From positions 1-34,949 of the forward strand of contig JBPOJB010000060.1 of the NCBI GenBank assembly GCA_052034005.1: a DNA stretch of 34,949 bases, in the 5' to 3' direction. The translations under genes were made by a program, and so were the position numbers. Source of the stretch: JAAYDI01 sp052034005. GTDB taxonomy: Bacteria > Planctomycetota > Planctomycetia > Pirellulales > Pirellulaceae. The notes beneath the pieces were generated by a model that was given only the letters and a program-made list of their open reading frames with translations, did not search any database and was not told the origin of the DNA. Shown one piece after another: positions 7,241-15,700 of this stretch (within the stretch, counting starts at the first letter, position 1; the number at the start of each line of letters is the position of its first letter).

Positions 7241-9421
7241 TTAATGGAAACCGGGTGGCACGGGCGGCAAGTCGCGCGTCAAGACCGGCGGCGTGCGCCG
7301 GCCCGCCTGAGTGTAGTCGAACGGTTGGAAGCCGATTTGCCGGGCGGGCGAACCGTCTTTCAGCCGGAAGTCGTCCTGCTTCGGGTCCTCGAACAACGGA
7401 TCGGCGATCACCGAGTGCTGGTCCTGCCCCCGGTTCTGCTGCCACTGCTCGAACGTCAAGTTGCCGGGGAACTTGATCGGCTGGGGGCCGGCGTGGAAGT
7501 ACAGGTTGTGATCCAGGCGGAAATTGTTGTCATCCCAGTTGCTGCCCAGCAGCGGGCTGGCGTTGTCCCAGTACACGATGTTCCGCTCGAAGAAGAACGA
7601 GATGTGGTCTTCCGGCCTCGAGCGTTGCAGCTGCTGCTCGCCCGCGAATGCCAGGATGTTGTTCTCGACGCGGTTCTCCTTGCCGTAGTGCTGATGGAAC
7701 GAGCCGCGCGAGCAGCGGTACACGAGGTTGTTCTTCAGGACGATGCCGCTCGAACCCTCGTCGGTGTACAGGCCCCAGCCGCCATAGTCGTACGACTTGA
7801 CGTCGTGGAACCGGTTGTCGTGGATCACGGTGCCGGGCGAGATGCCGAGCGTGTAGATGCCGCCCATGTCGCTCAGCACTCCCTGGCCGATGTCGTAGAC
7901 GTGATTGAACCCGATCTCGTTGTGATGCGCCTGGCTCGGGCCGTAACCCCAGGTCCAACCCACCGAGAAGCCCGTGTAATAGAAATCGTGCACGTCATTG
8001 TGCTCAATCACGTTGTAGGGCGAGTTCCCGATCCACACGCCCACCGCCGCCGGATGCAGCCGGCCGCCGTGGGCGATCAGGCAGTTGCGGACCGTGTGGT
8101 GGGATACGAGCATTTCCTCGTCGGCGGCCACCCGCAGGCTTCCGGCCCACGCCTGCGACACGTTGCCGCTCTCGCCGGGAGGGTGCGTCAGCGCCAGGCC
8201 GATCTTGACGCCCCCGGCGCCCATGTCGACAAGCTCGCAACCCTCCAGCACATTGTGCTTGCAGCCCGGTCCGAACGCGACCGCATACTCGCCCACATGC
8301 CGCACCGCACACTGCTCGAAGACCACGTGCCGGGCCGAGACGGCCGCGATGGCCGCGCCCAGGTTGATCTCCGCCTGCGGAAACGCCTGACCCGTCTCCG
8401 CCAGGTTCCAGTTCGTGTGCGCGAATGTCAGGCCGCGAAACTGTAGATGCTCCACCCAGCGATGCTCGGCCGCCTCGCCGGCGATCAGCACCAGGTGCTC
8501 GACCCGCGGAGCGATCACCTCCACCCGGCCCGGATCCTCGCCCGGCCGCGGCAGGTAGGTCAGGCGGCCCGACGGGCGATCCAAGTACCACTCGCCGGGC
8601 GCCGTCAGGGCCTCACGCACGTTGACCACCAGGTACCGGTGCCCCTCGGGAAAACTCGCCCAGAAACTCGTGCCGGTCGTGTGACCTTTGAATGTCACGA
8701 TATGCTCCTGCACGTCGATCGACGCGATGTGGAATCGTGAGGCCGTCCACTGGTGGAACGGCATCACCTCCACATCGTCCAGGTTGGTCCAGGCCGGGTC
8801 CAACTGTCCAGCCGTGAAGCCGAAGCGGTCGAAGCCCTTCCCCTCGGCCGCCGGCGACGGCTCGTATTTCTTGGCGATCTTGTAGTAGCCGTCCTGGGGC
8901 AGTCGCGGTCGGAATCGACGCTGGTTGTCGACAAACAACTGAGAGAATTTCCACGCACCCGACCGGACGTCCGGCAGGTCCACGTACCACCGGCCCTGTG
9001 GGTCGACCTGCCAGCCGGTGATCGGCACGCCGCCACTGATGACCGGCTGACCTTCGCCGTAGGCCTGGTAGATGATCGGCGCCTTCTCCGTGCCCGAGTC
9101 CGCCACGCCGAACGACAACGGCGTGGTCAACCGGTAGACTCCGCCCGCGACCGCGACGACGATCGGCTGCGCGCGGTCGGGTTGGGCGGCCTTGAGTTCC
9201 CGGACCAGCTGTTGCGCGCGGGGGAGCGTTGCGACCGGCCCGTCCGTACCCTGCTGGTTGGGCGCCGCCAGCCGGCCCGTCCACTGATCGTTGCCCGTCG
9301 GCGCGACGAAAATGTCGGGCTCGGCCGCCGGCGACGCGGCCACGAGCCATGACCAGATCAAGGCGGTTCCCAGGCCGACCAACGGAATCCGGCAGGCGGC
9401 CGTCAGACAGCGCATTCGCAT
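7241..9421 (-). CDS. Secreted right-handed beta-helix enzyme, GH141-like (fucosidase/xylanase family)
   Basis: A 726-aa protein with a signal peptide ending near AAE (residues 31-34). The N-terminal part (DIFVAPTGNDQWTG, 36-49) is typical of planctomycete beta-helix proteins. The C-terminal half is a parallel beta-helix (about 300-650) with rungs such as VIEHNDVHDFYYTGFSVG. Two conserved segments, LSDMGGIYTLG (Asp518) and WGLYTDEGSSG (Asp554), look like the paired carboxylates of GH141, whose founder BT1002 is an alpha-L-fucosidase acting on rhamnogalacturonan-II; a xylanase is also known. The start at 9421 has AAGGAG about 11 bases upstream. It heads a minus-strand set with fucU and GH127. 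A pectate lyase or other beta-helix lyase cannot be excluded. Confidence 0.75.
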   Translation of the reverse strand: MRMRCLTAACRIPLVGLGTALIWSWLVAASPAAEPDIFVAPTGNDQWTGRLAAPNQQGTDGPVATLPRAQQLVRELKAAQPDRAQPIVVAVAGGVYRLTTPLSFGVADSGTEKAPIIYQAYGEGQPVISGGVPITGWQVDPQGRWYVDLPDVRSGAWKFSQLFVDNQRRFRPRLPQDGYYKIAKKYEPSPAAEGKGFDRFGFTAGQLDPAWTNLDDVEVMPFHQWTASRFHIASIDVQEHIVTFKGHTTGTSFWASFPEGHRYLVVNVREALTAPGEWYLDRPSGRLTYLPRPGEDPGRVEVIAPRVEHLVLIAGEAAEHRWVEHLQFRGLTFAHTNWNLAETGQAFPQAEINLGAAIAAVSARHVVFEQCAVRHVGEYAVAFGPGCKHNVLEGCELVDMGAGGVKIGLALTHPPGESGNVSQAWAGSLRVAADEEMLVSHHTVRNCLIAHGGRLHPAAVGVWIGNSPYNVIEHNDVHDFYYTGFSVGWTWGYGPSQAHHNEIGFNHVYDIGQGVLSDMGGIYTLGISPGTVIHDNRFHDVKSYDYGGWGLYTDEGSSGIVLKNNLVYRCSRGSFHQHYGKENRVENNILAFAGEQQLQRSRPEDHISFFFERNIVYWDNASPLLGSNWDDNNFRLDHNLYFHAGPQPIKFPGNLTFEQWQQNRGQDQHSVIADPLFEDPKQDDFRLKDGSPARQIGFQPFDYTQAGRRTPPVLTRDLPPVPPGFH

Positions 9422-9527
9422 GGTGTTCTCTCCTTACAGGCGGGACAGATCGGAAGCGCAATTCGGGGAGCTGTTCAGGAAGACGATCACGGCCAGGGGC
9501 CCAGCCTTAACGCCGGGTGTGCCCGCC

Positions 9528-9536
9528 AGTATACCA
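9528..9536 (-). promoter_or_regulatory. Extended -10 promoter for the GH141-fucU-GH127 set
   Basis: On the minus strand the sequence reads TGGTATACT, that is TGn followed by TATACT (5 of 6 matches), about 107 bases before the ATG at 9421. A good -35 is not evident, which is common for extended -10 promoters. It faces away from the plus-strand TATAAT at 9563. Confidence 0.4.
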
Positions 9537-9541
9537 CGGTG

Positions 9542-9568
9542 CCGACACCGGTGCAGCCGCCCTATAAT
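9542..9568 (+). promoter_or_regulatory. Sigma70-like promoter for the MFS gene
   Basis: A perfect TATAAT (9563-9568) with CCGACA (9542-9547) 15 bases upstream. The -10 lies 81 bases before the chosen MFS start. The perfect hexamer in GC-rich sequence is the main evidence; the spacer is shorter than ideal. Confidence 0.45.
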
Positions 9569-9649
9569 GCGGGACGGATACGACCGCGCGGGAGGACGTG
9601 CGCCGAAGGCACCGGCGGCACGCATCGCGATCAGAGGGGGACGCATCGA

Positions 9650-11050
9650 TTGAACAATGTGCAACTGAAGCAGACCGTGCTGTGGGTGGTCGTGCTGAGC
9701 TCGTTCCTGACGCCCTTCATGGGCTCGTCCGTGGTGATCGCGCTGCCCACGATCGGGCAGCACTTCGGAATGGATGCTGTGCTGCTCGGGTGGGTCGGCA
9801 TGGCCTATATCCTGGCGGCGGGGATGTTCCTGATCCCGATCGGGCGGTTCGCGGACATCTACGGCCGCAAGCGAGTGTTCACCATTGGGATCATCATCGA
9901 CACGCTGGTGTCGATCGCGTTGGCCGGATCGGTGTCGCCCACGATGATGATCGCGTTGCGGTTCGTCCAGGGGTTCGGGGCGGCCATGATTTTCGGAACC
10001 GGCATGGCCATGCTCACGTCCGTGTATCCTGTGGGCGAACGGGGCAAGGTGATGGGGATCACGGTGGCGTCCGTTTATTTGGGGCTGTCGGTCGGGCCGC
10101 TGGTGGGCGGGTTCCTGACCCATTATCTCGGCTGGCGGAGCATCTTCCTCTCGAACGTGCCGCTGGCGTCCGTGGTGTTGTACCTGATCTTCAACGGGCT
10201 GAAGGGGGAGGAATGGACGGAAGCCAAGGGCAAGCGGTTCGACGGGCTGGGATCGGCGATTTACCTGGTCACCGTCGCGCTGTTCATGGATGGGTTGCCC
10301 CGGCTGCCGGGTGAGCTCGGGATCAGCATGATCCTGTTCGGCCTGGTCGGGTTGTCGGGGTTTGTCGCGTGGGAGCGTCGGACGCCCGATCCGATCCTGG
10401 ATGTCAGCTTGTTTCGGCACAACACGGTGTTCGCATTCTCCAATCTGGCGGCCTTGATCAACTATAGCGCGACGTTCGCCGTGGGGTTCCTGCTCAGCCT
10501 GTACCTGCAGTACATCGGGGAGTTGACACCGCAGGCGGCCGGGATGGTGCTCCTATCGCAGCCGGTGGTGCAGGCTGTCTTCTCCCCCTTCGCCGGTCGG
10601 CTGTCGGACCAGGTTCAGCCGCGGATCGTCACGTCGATCGGCATGGGGCTGACCGTGTTGGGCCTGCTGCTGTTGGGGTTCATTGGGCAGACGACCCACC
10701 TGAGCTACATTGTGGTCAGCCTGATGATTCTGGGGTTCAGTTTCGCGCTCTTCTCCTCGCCCAACACCAACGCGGTGATGGGTTCGGTCGAGCGGCAGCA
10801 TTACGGGGTGGCATCGGCCACGCTGGGGACGATGCGCATGACGGGGCAGATGCTGAGCATGGGCATCGCCATGCTGATTTTCTCGTTTCATCACCTGGGC
10901 CAGACGCAGATCACGCCGGCCTGTTATCCGGTCCTTCTCTCGAGCGTGCGGGCGGCGTTTCTCGTGTTTGCCGGGCTCTGCTTCATAGGGATCTGGGCCT
11001 CGCTGGCGCGCGGCACCACCGGCGCGAAGGCCCCGGCCGGACTGGCATAG
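9650..11050 (+). CDS. MFS transporter, DHA2 (EmrB/QacA) type
   Basis: A 466-aa inner-membrane protein with about 14 hydrophobic segments. Motif A is GRFADIYGRKR (65-75, between TM2 and TM3) and the drug-antiporter motif C region reads GLSVGPLVGG (145-154), followed by WRSIFLSNVP. These place it among proton-coupled DHA2 exporters, which usually expel drugs or metabolites. The actual substrate cannot be read from sequence. The start is TTG at 9650, with AGAGGGGG about 9 bases upstream. The longer in-frame ATG at 9539 would precede the TATAAT promoter and add a 37-residue arginine-rich stretch with no membrane character. It shares a divergent control region with the glycosidase set, so it could export something tied to that pathway, but this is speculative. 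Confidence 0.88.
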   Translation: MNNVQLKQTVLWVVVLSSFLTPFMGSSVVIALPTIGQHFGMDAVLLGWVGMAYILAAGMFLIPIGRFADIYGRKRVFTIGIIIDTLVSIALAGSVSPTMMIALRFVQGFGAAMIFGTGMAMLTSVYPVGERGKVMGITVASVYLGLSVGPLVGGFLTHYLGWRSIFLSNVPLASVVLYLIFNGLKGEEWTEAKGKRFDGLGSAIYLVTVALFMDGLPRLPGELGISMILFGLVGLSGFVAWERRTPDPILDVSLFRHNTVFAFSNLAALINYSATFAVGFLLSLYLQYIGELTPQAAGMVLLSQPVVQAVFSPFAGRLSDQVQPRIVTSIGMGLTVLGLLLLGFIGQTTHLSYIVVSLMILGFSFALFSSPNTNAVMGSVERQHYGVASATLGTMRMTGQMLSMGIAMLIFSFHHLGQTQITPACYPVLLSSVRAAFLVFAGLCFIGIWASLARGTTGAKAPAGLA

Positions 11051-11282
11051 TCCGGAGGGGGCGGCGCGCCCGATCCGGCGATGCCGCGGGTGCGCACCGG
11101 GAGGCGGCCATGCGGCAGGGGCTTTTCTCGACGACCAGGGGCGGAGGCTCCGGCCGGCGTCTGGGTCTCCTGGGATCGCTGTGCGTGGGTTAGCCCATCG
11201 TCTGGACATGTGCCTACAATGCCAACAGCACCGGGCCCGATCGGCCGGTCCCGGTCCGAGTTCGCTTCGTCGGCGGGTCAAC

Positions 11283-12638
11283 ATGTCACACGATCGTACC
11301 GCACCGATTGATGATGAACGGCCGGAGACCTATCCGGTGTACGAGGCGGTCCGTCGCGTGCCGCTGGACGACGCTGGCGAGTTGGTGGTGGTCGGGGTGA
11401 AGAACACGGGGTTGGACACGTATTTCCCGGACGGGCAGGTTCTGCATCACGATCTGGCGGGGCGGTTGCTGCGCATGGCGCGGCCCAATGTGCAATGGCG
11501 GCGCGGTCTGTCCGGGCGGACGATCGAGCTGCGCCGGCGCACGCGGGACCAGGGCGGCGGTCTGGAACGCCGCCTGTTGAGCGAAGCGGAGGCGGACCGG
11601 ATGGTGGACGAGTCGGCGGCCCGCATGCGGCTCGTGGCCGGCCGGATGGAGCGGGGAGAGCCGGTCTCGCCGCCGGCCGGGCGCGGCGCATCGGGGTCGG
11701 CGGCCGCGCTCCACGCGCTGGTGGAAACGGCCGCCCGTTTCGATGCGGGCTTGGCCAGGAATGACGTGGCACGGTTTCGCGCGATCTACCAGGACGTGCC
11801 GATCCTCCCGCCCGACCAGTATTCGGCGCTCGTGTTGGTGGCCACGGACGGCTGTCCCTACAACCGCTGCACGTTCTGCGGCTTCTACCGCCAGATGATC
11901 CGCCATACCAAGACGCCGGACGAGTTCCGCGCGCACGTGGATTCCGCGCTGGCCTATCACGGGCGCGGCCTGGCGCTGCGGCGAGGCGTGTTCCTGGGCC
12001 AGGCCAACGCGTTGCTGGGTCCGCGGCCGTGGCGGGAAGAGATCCTGCGGATCGTCGCGCACCGGTGCGAGTTCCCGCCCGTGGACCTGCAGCGCGCCGC
12101 GCCCGACTGGTGGCAAGGATCCCTCTCGCGATTCACCGGAATCAGCTCCTTCCTGGACGCGGCGATCGGCGTGCGGATCGGCGCCGAGGAGTTCTCGGCA
12201 TTGCGGCAACTACATCTGCGCCAAGTGTTCATCGGCCTGGAGAGCGGTGCGGATGGGCTGCTGAAATGGCTGCGCAAGCCGGCGACCGCCCAGCAGATGG
12301 TGGACACCGTCCGGTCCGCCCGGGCGGGTGGTGTCCAGGTCGGGGTCATTGTGCTCATCGGAGCCGGCGGAGAGCGGTTTTTCGATGAGCATGTGGACCA
12401 GACCGTGCAGGTGATCGGCGCCATGGGCCTGGGGCCGGGTGACTACGTGTACTTGTCGCCGCTGGTGATCGCGCACGGGGCCGAGTACGCGGACCTGGCC
12501 GAAGCCGAGGGTATCCGCCCGCTCACGCCCGCCCGGCTGGTCGAGCAAGAGCAGTCGATCCGCCGGGGCATCCGAGCCGCCGCCGGGCAGTCCGGGCCGT
12601 ACGTCGCGCACTACGAGGTGGAGAACTTCGTGTACTGA
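11283..12638 (+). CDS. Radical SAM protein with CX4CX2C cluster motif
   Basis: A 451-aa protein. The motif CPYNRCTFCGFY puts cysteines at 191, 196 and 199, giving CX4CX2C rather than the common CX3CX2C; the codons TGT...TGC...TGC confirm the spacing. The remaining barrel has a glycine-rich SAM-binding stretch, a FIGLESGADGLLKWL strand (about 318-332) typical of COG1032-like radical SAM enzymes, and VGVIVLIGAGGERFF. The first 150 residues precede the barrel and are not a recognised B12 domain; they may bind substrate. The ATG at 11283 is preferred because the upstream in-frame start at 11181 gives a low-complexity lead; neither start has a strong ribosome site. It follows the MFS gene by 232 bases on the same strand. 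Reaction unknown. Confidence 0.82.
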   Translation: MSHDRTAPIDDERPETYPVYEAVRRVPLDDAGELVVVGVKNTGLDTYFPDGQVLHHDLAGRLLRMARPNVQWRRGLSGRTIELRRRTRDQGGGLERRLLSEAEADRMVDESAARMRLVAGRMERGEPVSPPAGRGASGSAAALHALVETAARFDAGLARNDVARFRAIYQDVPILPPDQYSALVLVATDGCPYNRCTFCGFYRQMIRHTKTPDEFRAHVDSALAYHGRGLALRRGVFLGQANALLGPRPWREEILRIVAHRCEFPPVDLQRAAPDWWQGSLSRFTGISSFLDAAIGVRIGAEEFSALRQLHLRQVFIGLESGADGLLKWLRKPATAQQMVDTVRSARAGGVQVGVIVLIGAGGERFFDEHVDQTVQVIGAMGLGPGDYVYLSPLVIAHGAEYADLAEAEGIRPLTPARLVEQEQSIRRGIRAAAGQSGPYVAHYEVENFVY

Positions 12639-12714
12639 AGTGGTCCGGGGGTGATAGGCGGCAACTTGTGCACGTGTAACGTGTACTGGTGCGCGTGTCG
12701 ACCGCCGGCCACCG

Positions 12715-15700
12715 CTACTTCGCTTCCAGCATCACGCTCGCGCTGTGGCTGTTGAATTCGGGGGCGTACATGCACTGGATCTCGGCCATGCCCGTCTGGT
12801 ACTGGCCGCGGTGTACGACGCGTGTCGAGTACTCGAACACGTAGGTTCCTTTCGGCAGGTAATCGATGAAGAAGTGGCTGGCCGTGTCGCGCGTCGACTC
12901 GTAGTAGGCCAATCCGTCCTGGTAGCGGTACTGGGACAGCACGTTGACCGGCTCCACGCCGCTGCCGCGCTGGTCTTTCAGGTGGACGTATTCCATGTCC
13001 CGGTCCACTCTCAGTTCGACCCGTACGACCAGTTCATCGCCCACGGACACCGGCCCCGCGACCTCGTGCAGCAGGGGGCCTCGGTCCGTATGCTCTTTCA
13101 CGTAAAGCTGCTTCTTGAGCGTCAGGGGCGTGCCTTCGTACGGCGTCACCTTGGACATGTCCTCCAGGTACTGCCAATGGACGCTCCCCCAGGCGACGCC
13201 GGGGTCCGTCTTCGTGACCCGGATGCGGCCCATGTCCGGCCGGACTTCGTCGCGCACGAACCGCTGTTGATAGAACCCGGTCCCCGCCTCGACCGCCTGC
13301 GGCTCGATCTGCAGGTCGCCCACGGTCACGCGGACCAGGGCATCGGACGAGAGCAGGTTGGTGCCGCGCAACAGCAGGCTGTAGACGGCGTCCGCCGTGG
13401 CCTTGGTGGTCTTCCAGTCCTGGGTCTGCTTCTGTTTGAGCAGCCACACGCGGCATTCTTCCACGGCGTCGGCGTCATTCGTGACCTCGTCGAACGCCTC
13501 GATCATCAGCGCCTGGGTCTCGATCGGGGCATGGTACCACCACCAGGAGCGTTCGGTATCGCGCCAGAACCGGCCCAGCTCTTCGCTGGTGACGCTGCGT
13601 TCCTTGAGCGACTTCAGGATGCCTTGGGGCGTCGTGCGATCGCCGAACCGCTTGAGGGCGATGGCCACGTGGGCCTGCGATTGCCGGCACCTGAGCGCCG
13701 TCCAGAATTTGCGCGCCTGGCCCAGGAAGTAGTCGATGGCCTCCTTGTGCTCCGGCGCGATCGGCTGGTCGTCCAGGAAGAAGCTGCGCCCGTACAGGTA
13801 GAGCGCGATCGTCGGCCCCAGGTGACTGTCTTCGAGGCGGCCCTGCCTCACGATCTCGCGGTACCGCTCGTCCATCCAGGTGTCCAGCCGCGTGAGCGAC
13901 TTGACGGCCGGAGCGACGTCGATGTCCACGCCCAGGTGCCGCAAGCGCCCGAAGCCGGTCGTGATGTACAGGGTGATGTAGTCGTTGGGCCGACCGCCCG
14001 GGAACCAGGGCCAAGACCCGTCTTCTTCCTGCACTTCGACGATCGCGCGCAGGCCGCGGGCAATCTCCTCATGGAGCCGATTGGCGTCGAACAGGACGCC
14101 CACGTTGCGCCGCGCTTCGCTCTCCTTGACCGACTGCCGGACCCAGGGCGTCTCCTCGAGCATCACCGCCTTGAGATCCTGGTTTTTCTCCAGCGGGCTG
14201 TCCAGCGCCGCGGTCCCCTTCCAGCGATCGAACACGCGCCGGATCTTCGGATCGGAATTCGCAATGTGCTGGGCCAAGGCGTTGGCGTACAGCCGGTTGA
14301 ACGTCTGCTCCGTGCACTCGTAGGGGTACTCCATGAGATAGGGCAGTGCGAGCACGGCATACCAGGCGGGATTGGACACCATCTGCACCGTCAACGACTC
14401 GTTGCGCAGCGAATCGGAGCCGGCCGATTCCAGCAGTTTCTGGAACGTGAACTCCTTGGTCGTCGCGCCGCGGATCGGCAGCGGCAGGCTTTCGGTCACG
14501 AGGATCCGCCGCGACAGGACCGGCAGGTGCCCTTCCTCGCCGTCCGAGAGCCTCCCGGTCGAGCCGACCGCCTTGTACGTGAGGAACCCCATGCCGTCGG
14601 GGATCCGCAGGCGCCACGAGAAACTCTTCGACTGCTGCGAACCAATCTCGAACGCCTGATCTGCATTGGTGTTGCCCAGCTGCTGATCGACCGAATCGAG
14701 CGTCCGCGCGTCGGCGAGCGTCAACCGCACCGTGCCGGTCTGCCGCGTCGGCGACTGGTTGGTGACTTTGACCGTGAAGTCGATCAGGTCGCCTTCCCGG
14801 ACGAATCGCGGTGCGAGCGGTTCGACCATCAGGTCCTTCGAGGTTACAGCCGTATCGGTCAACGAGCCACTGCGCAACAGCGTGTCGTGCGCGAAGCCGA
14901 GGAACTTCCACTCGGTGAGCGCTTCGGGCATCGTGAACTTGATCGTGACCTTGCCATCGACGTCCGTGGTCAGATGCGGATAGAAAAACGCGGTCTCGTT
15001 CAGGTTCTGCCGCGCCGACACTTTGCTCATGTCGATCTGCGGCGCTTGCGGCATGTCGACCGACTCTCCCGCAGCACCAGTGTCCATGCCGCCGCCCATG
15101 CCGCCGCCCGGCGCCTTCATGAGCCCGCCTGGAGCCGCCGCATCCGCGGCCGGGGCGGGGGCCGCGGCCATCTCGGCCGCCATCGCCATCCCGTTGCCCA
15201 TCGCGGCGCGCGCCATCGCCGGAGCGCCGGCCATCGCCATTCCACCCCGGAGGCGCATCAGCGGCCTGCCATAGAACGGCCCCATCCCGGCGATCTCGGG
15301 CGGGAACGCACGGTAGGAGAACGAGGGGTCTTTGAAGTCGTAGTCGAACGAGCCCCAGACGGCCGATAGCTGCAACGCGTTGTTCTCGAACTCGCACCGG
15401 CGCGCCGCGTAATCCGAGCGGAACAACTGCAGGTTCGGCCAGTTGTGCGGCAGGTACGCGTCGAGCGAGGCGTCGTAGAGCGCGGCGACCATCTCGGCCG
15501 CCGCCTTCGGGGCTGTGGGGCCGGTGATCACGGCCGACCAGGTCTCCTCCGCGCCCGGCTGCAGCTTGGACGTGAAATGCTCCCAGCGGATCTCCAGCCG
15601 CTTGTTGGTCCACGGCACGCTCACATATCGGGATTCCACGTACGCGCGGTTCTCCTGCACGAACGTGACGTGCATGGTGAACCCGCCGCGCATCGCTTCC

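Noticed and set aside
7091..8446. 451-aa plus-strand open frame
   Set aside because: Antisense to the beta-helix gene and the mutarotase start; no recognisable domain or ribosome site.
12639..12714. Terminator between the converging radical SAM and A2M genes
   Set aside because: The short gap has GTGCACGTGT-like repeats but no clear stem with a T-run.
12745..15369. 874-aa plus-strand open frame
   Set aside because: Shadow of the alpha-2-macroglobulin gene, with Val/Leu/Arg/Asp-rich composition and no domain.
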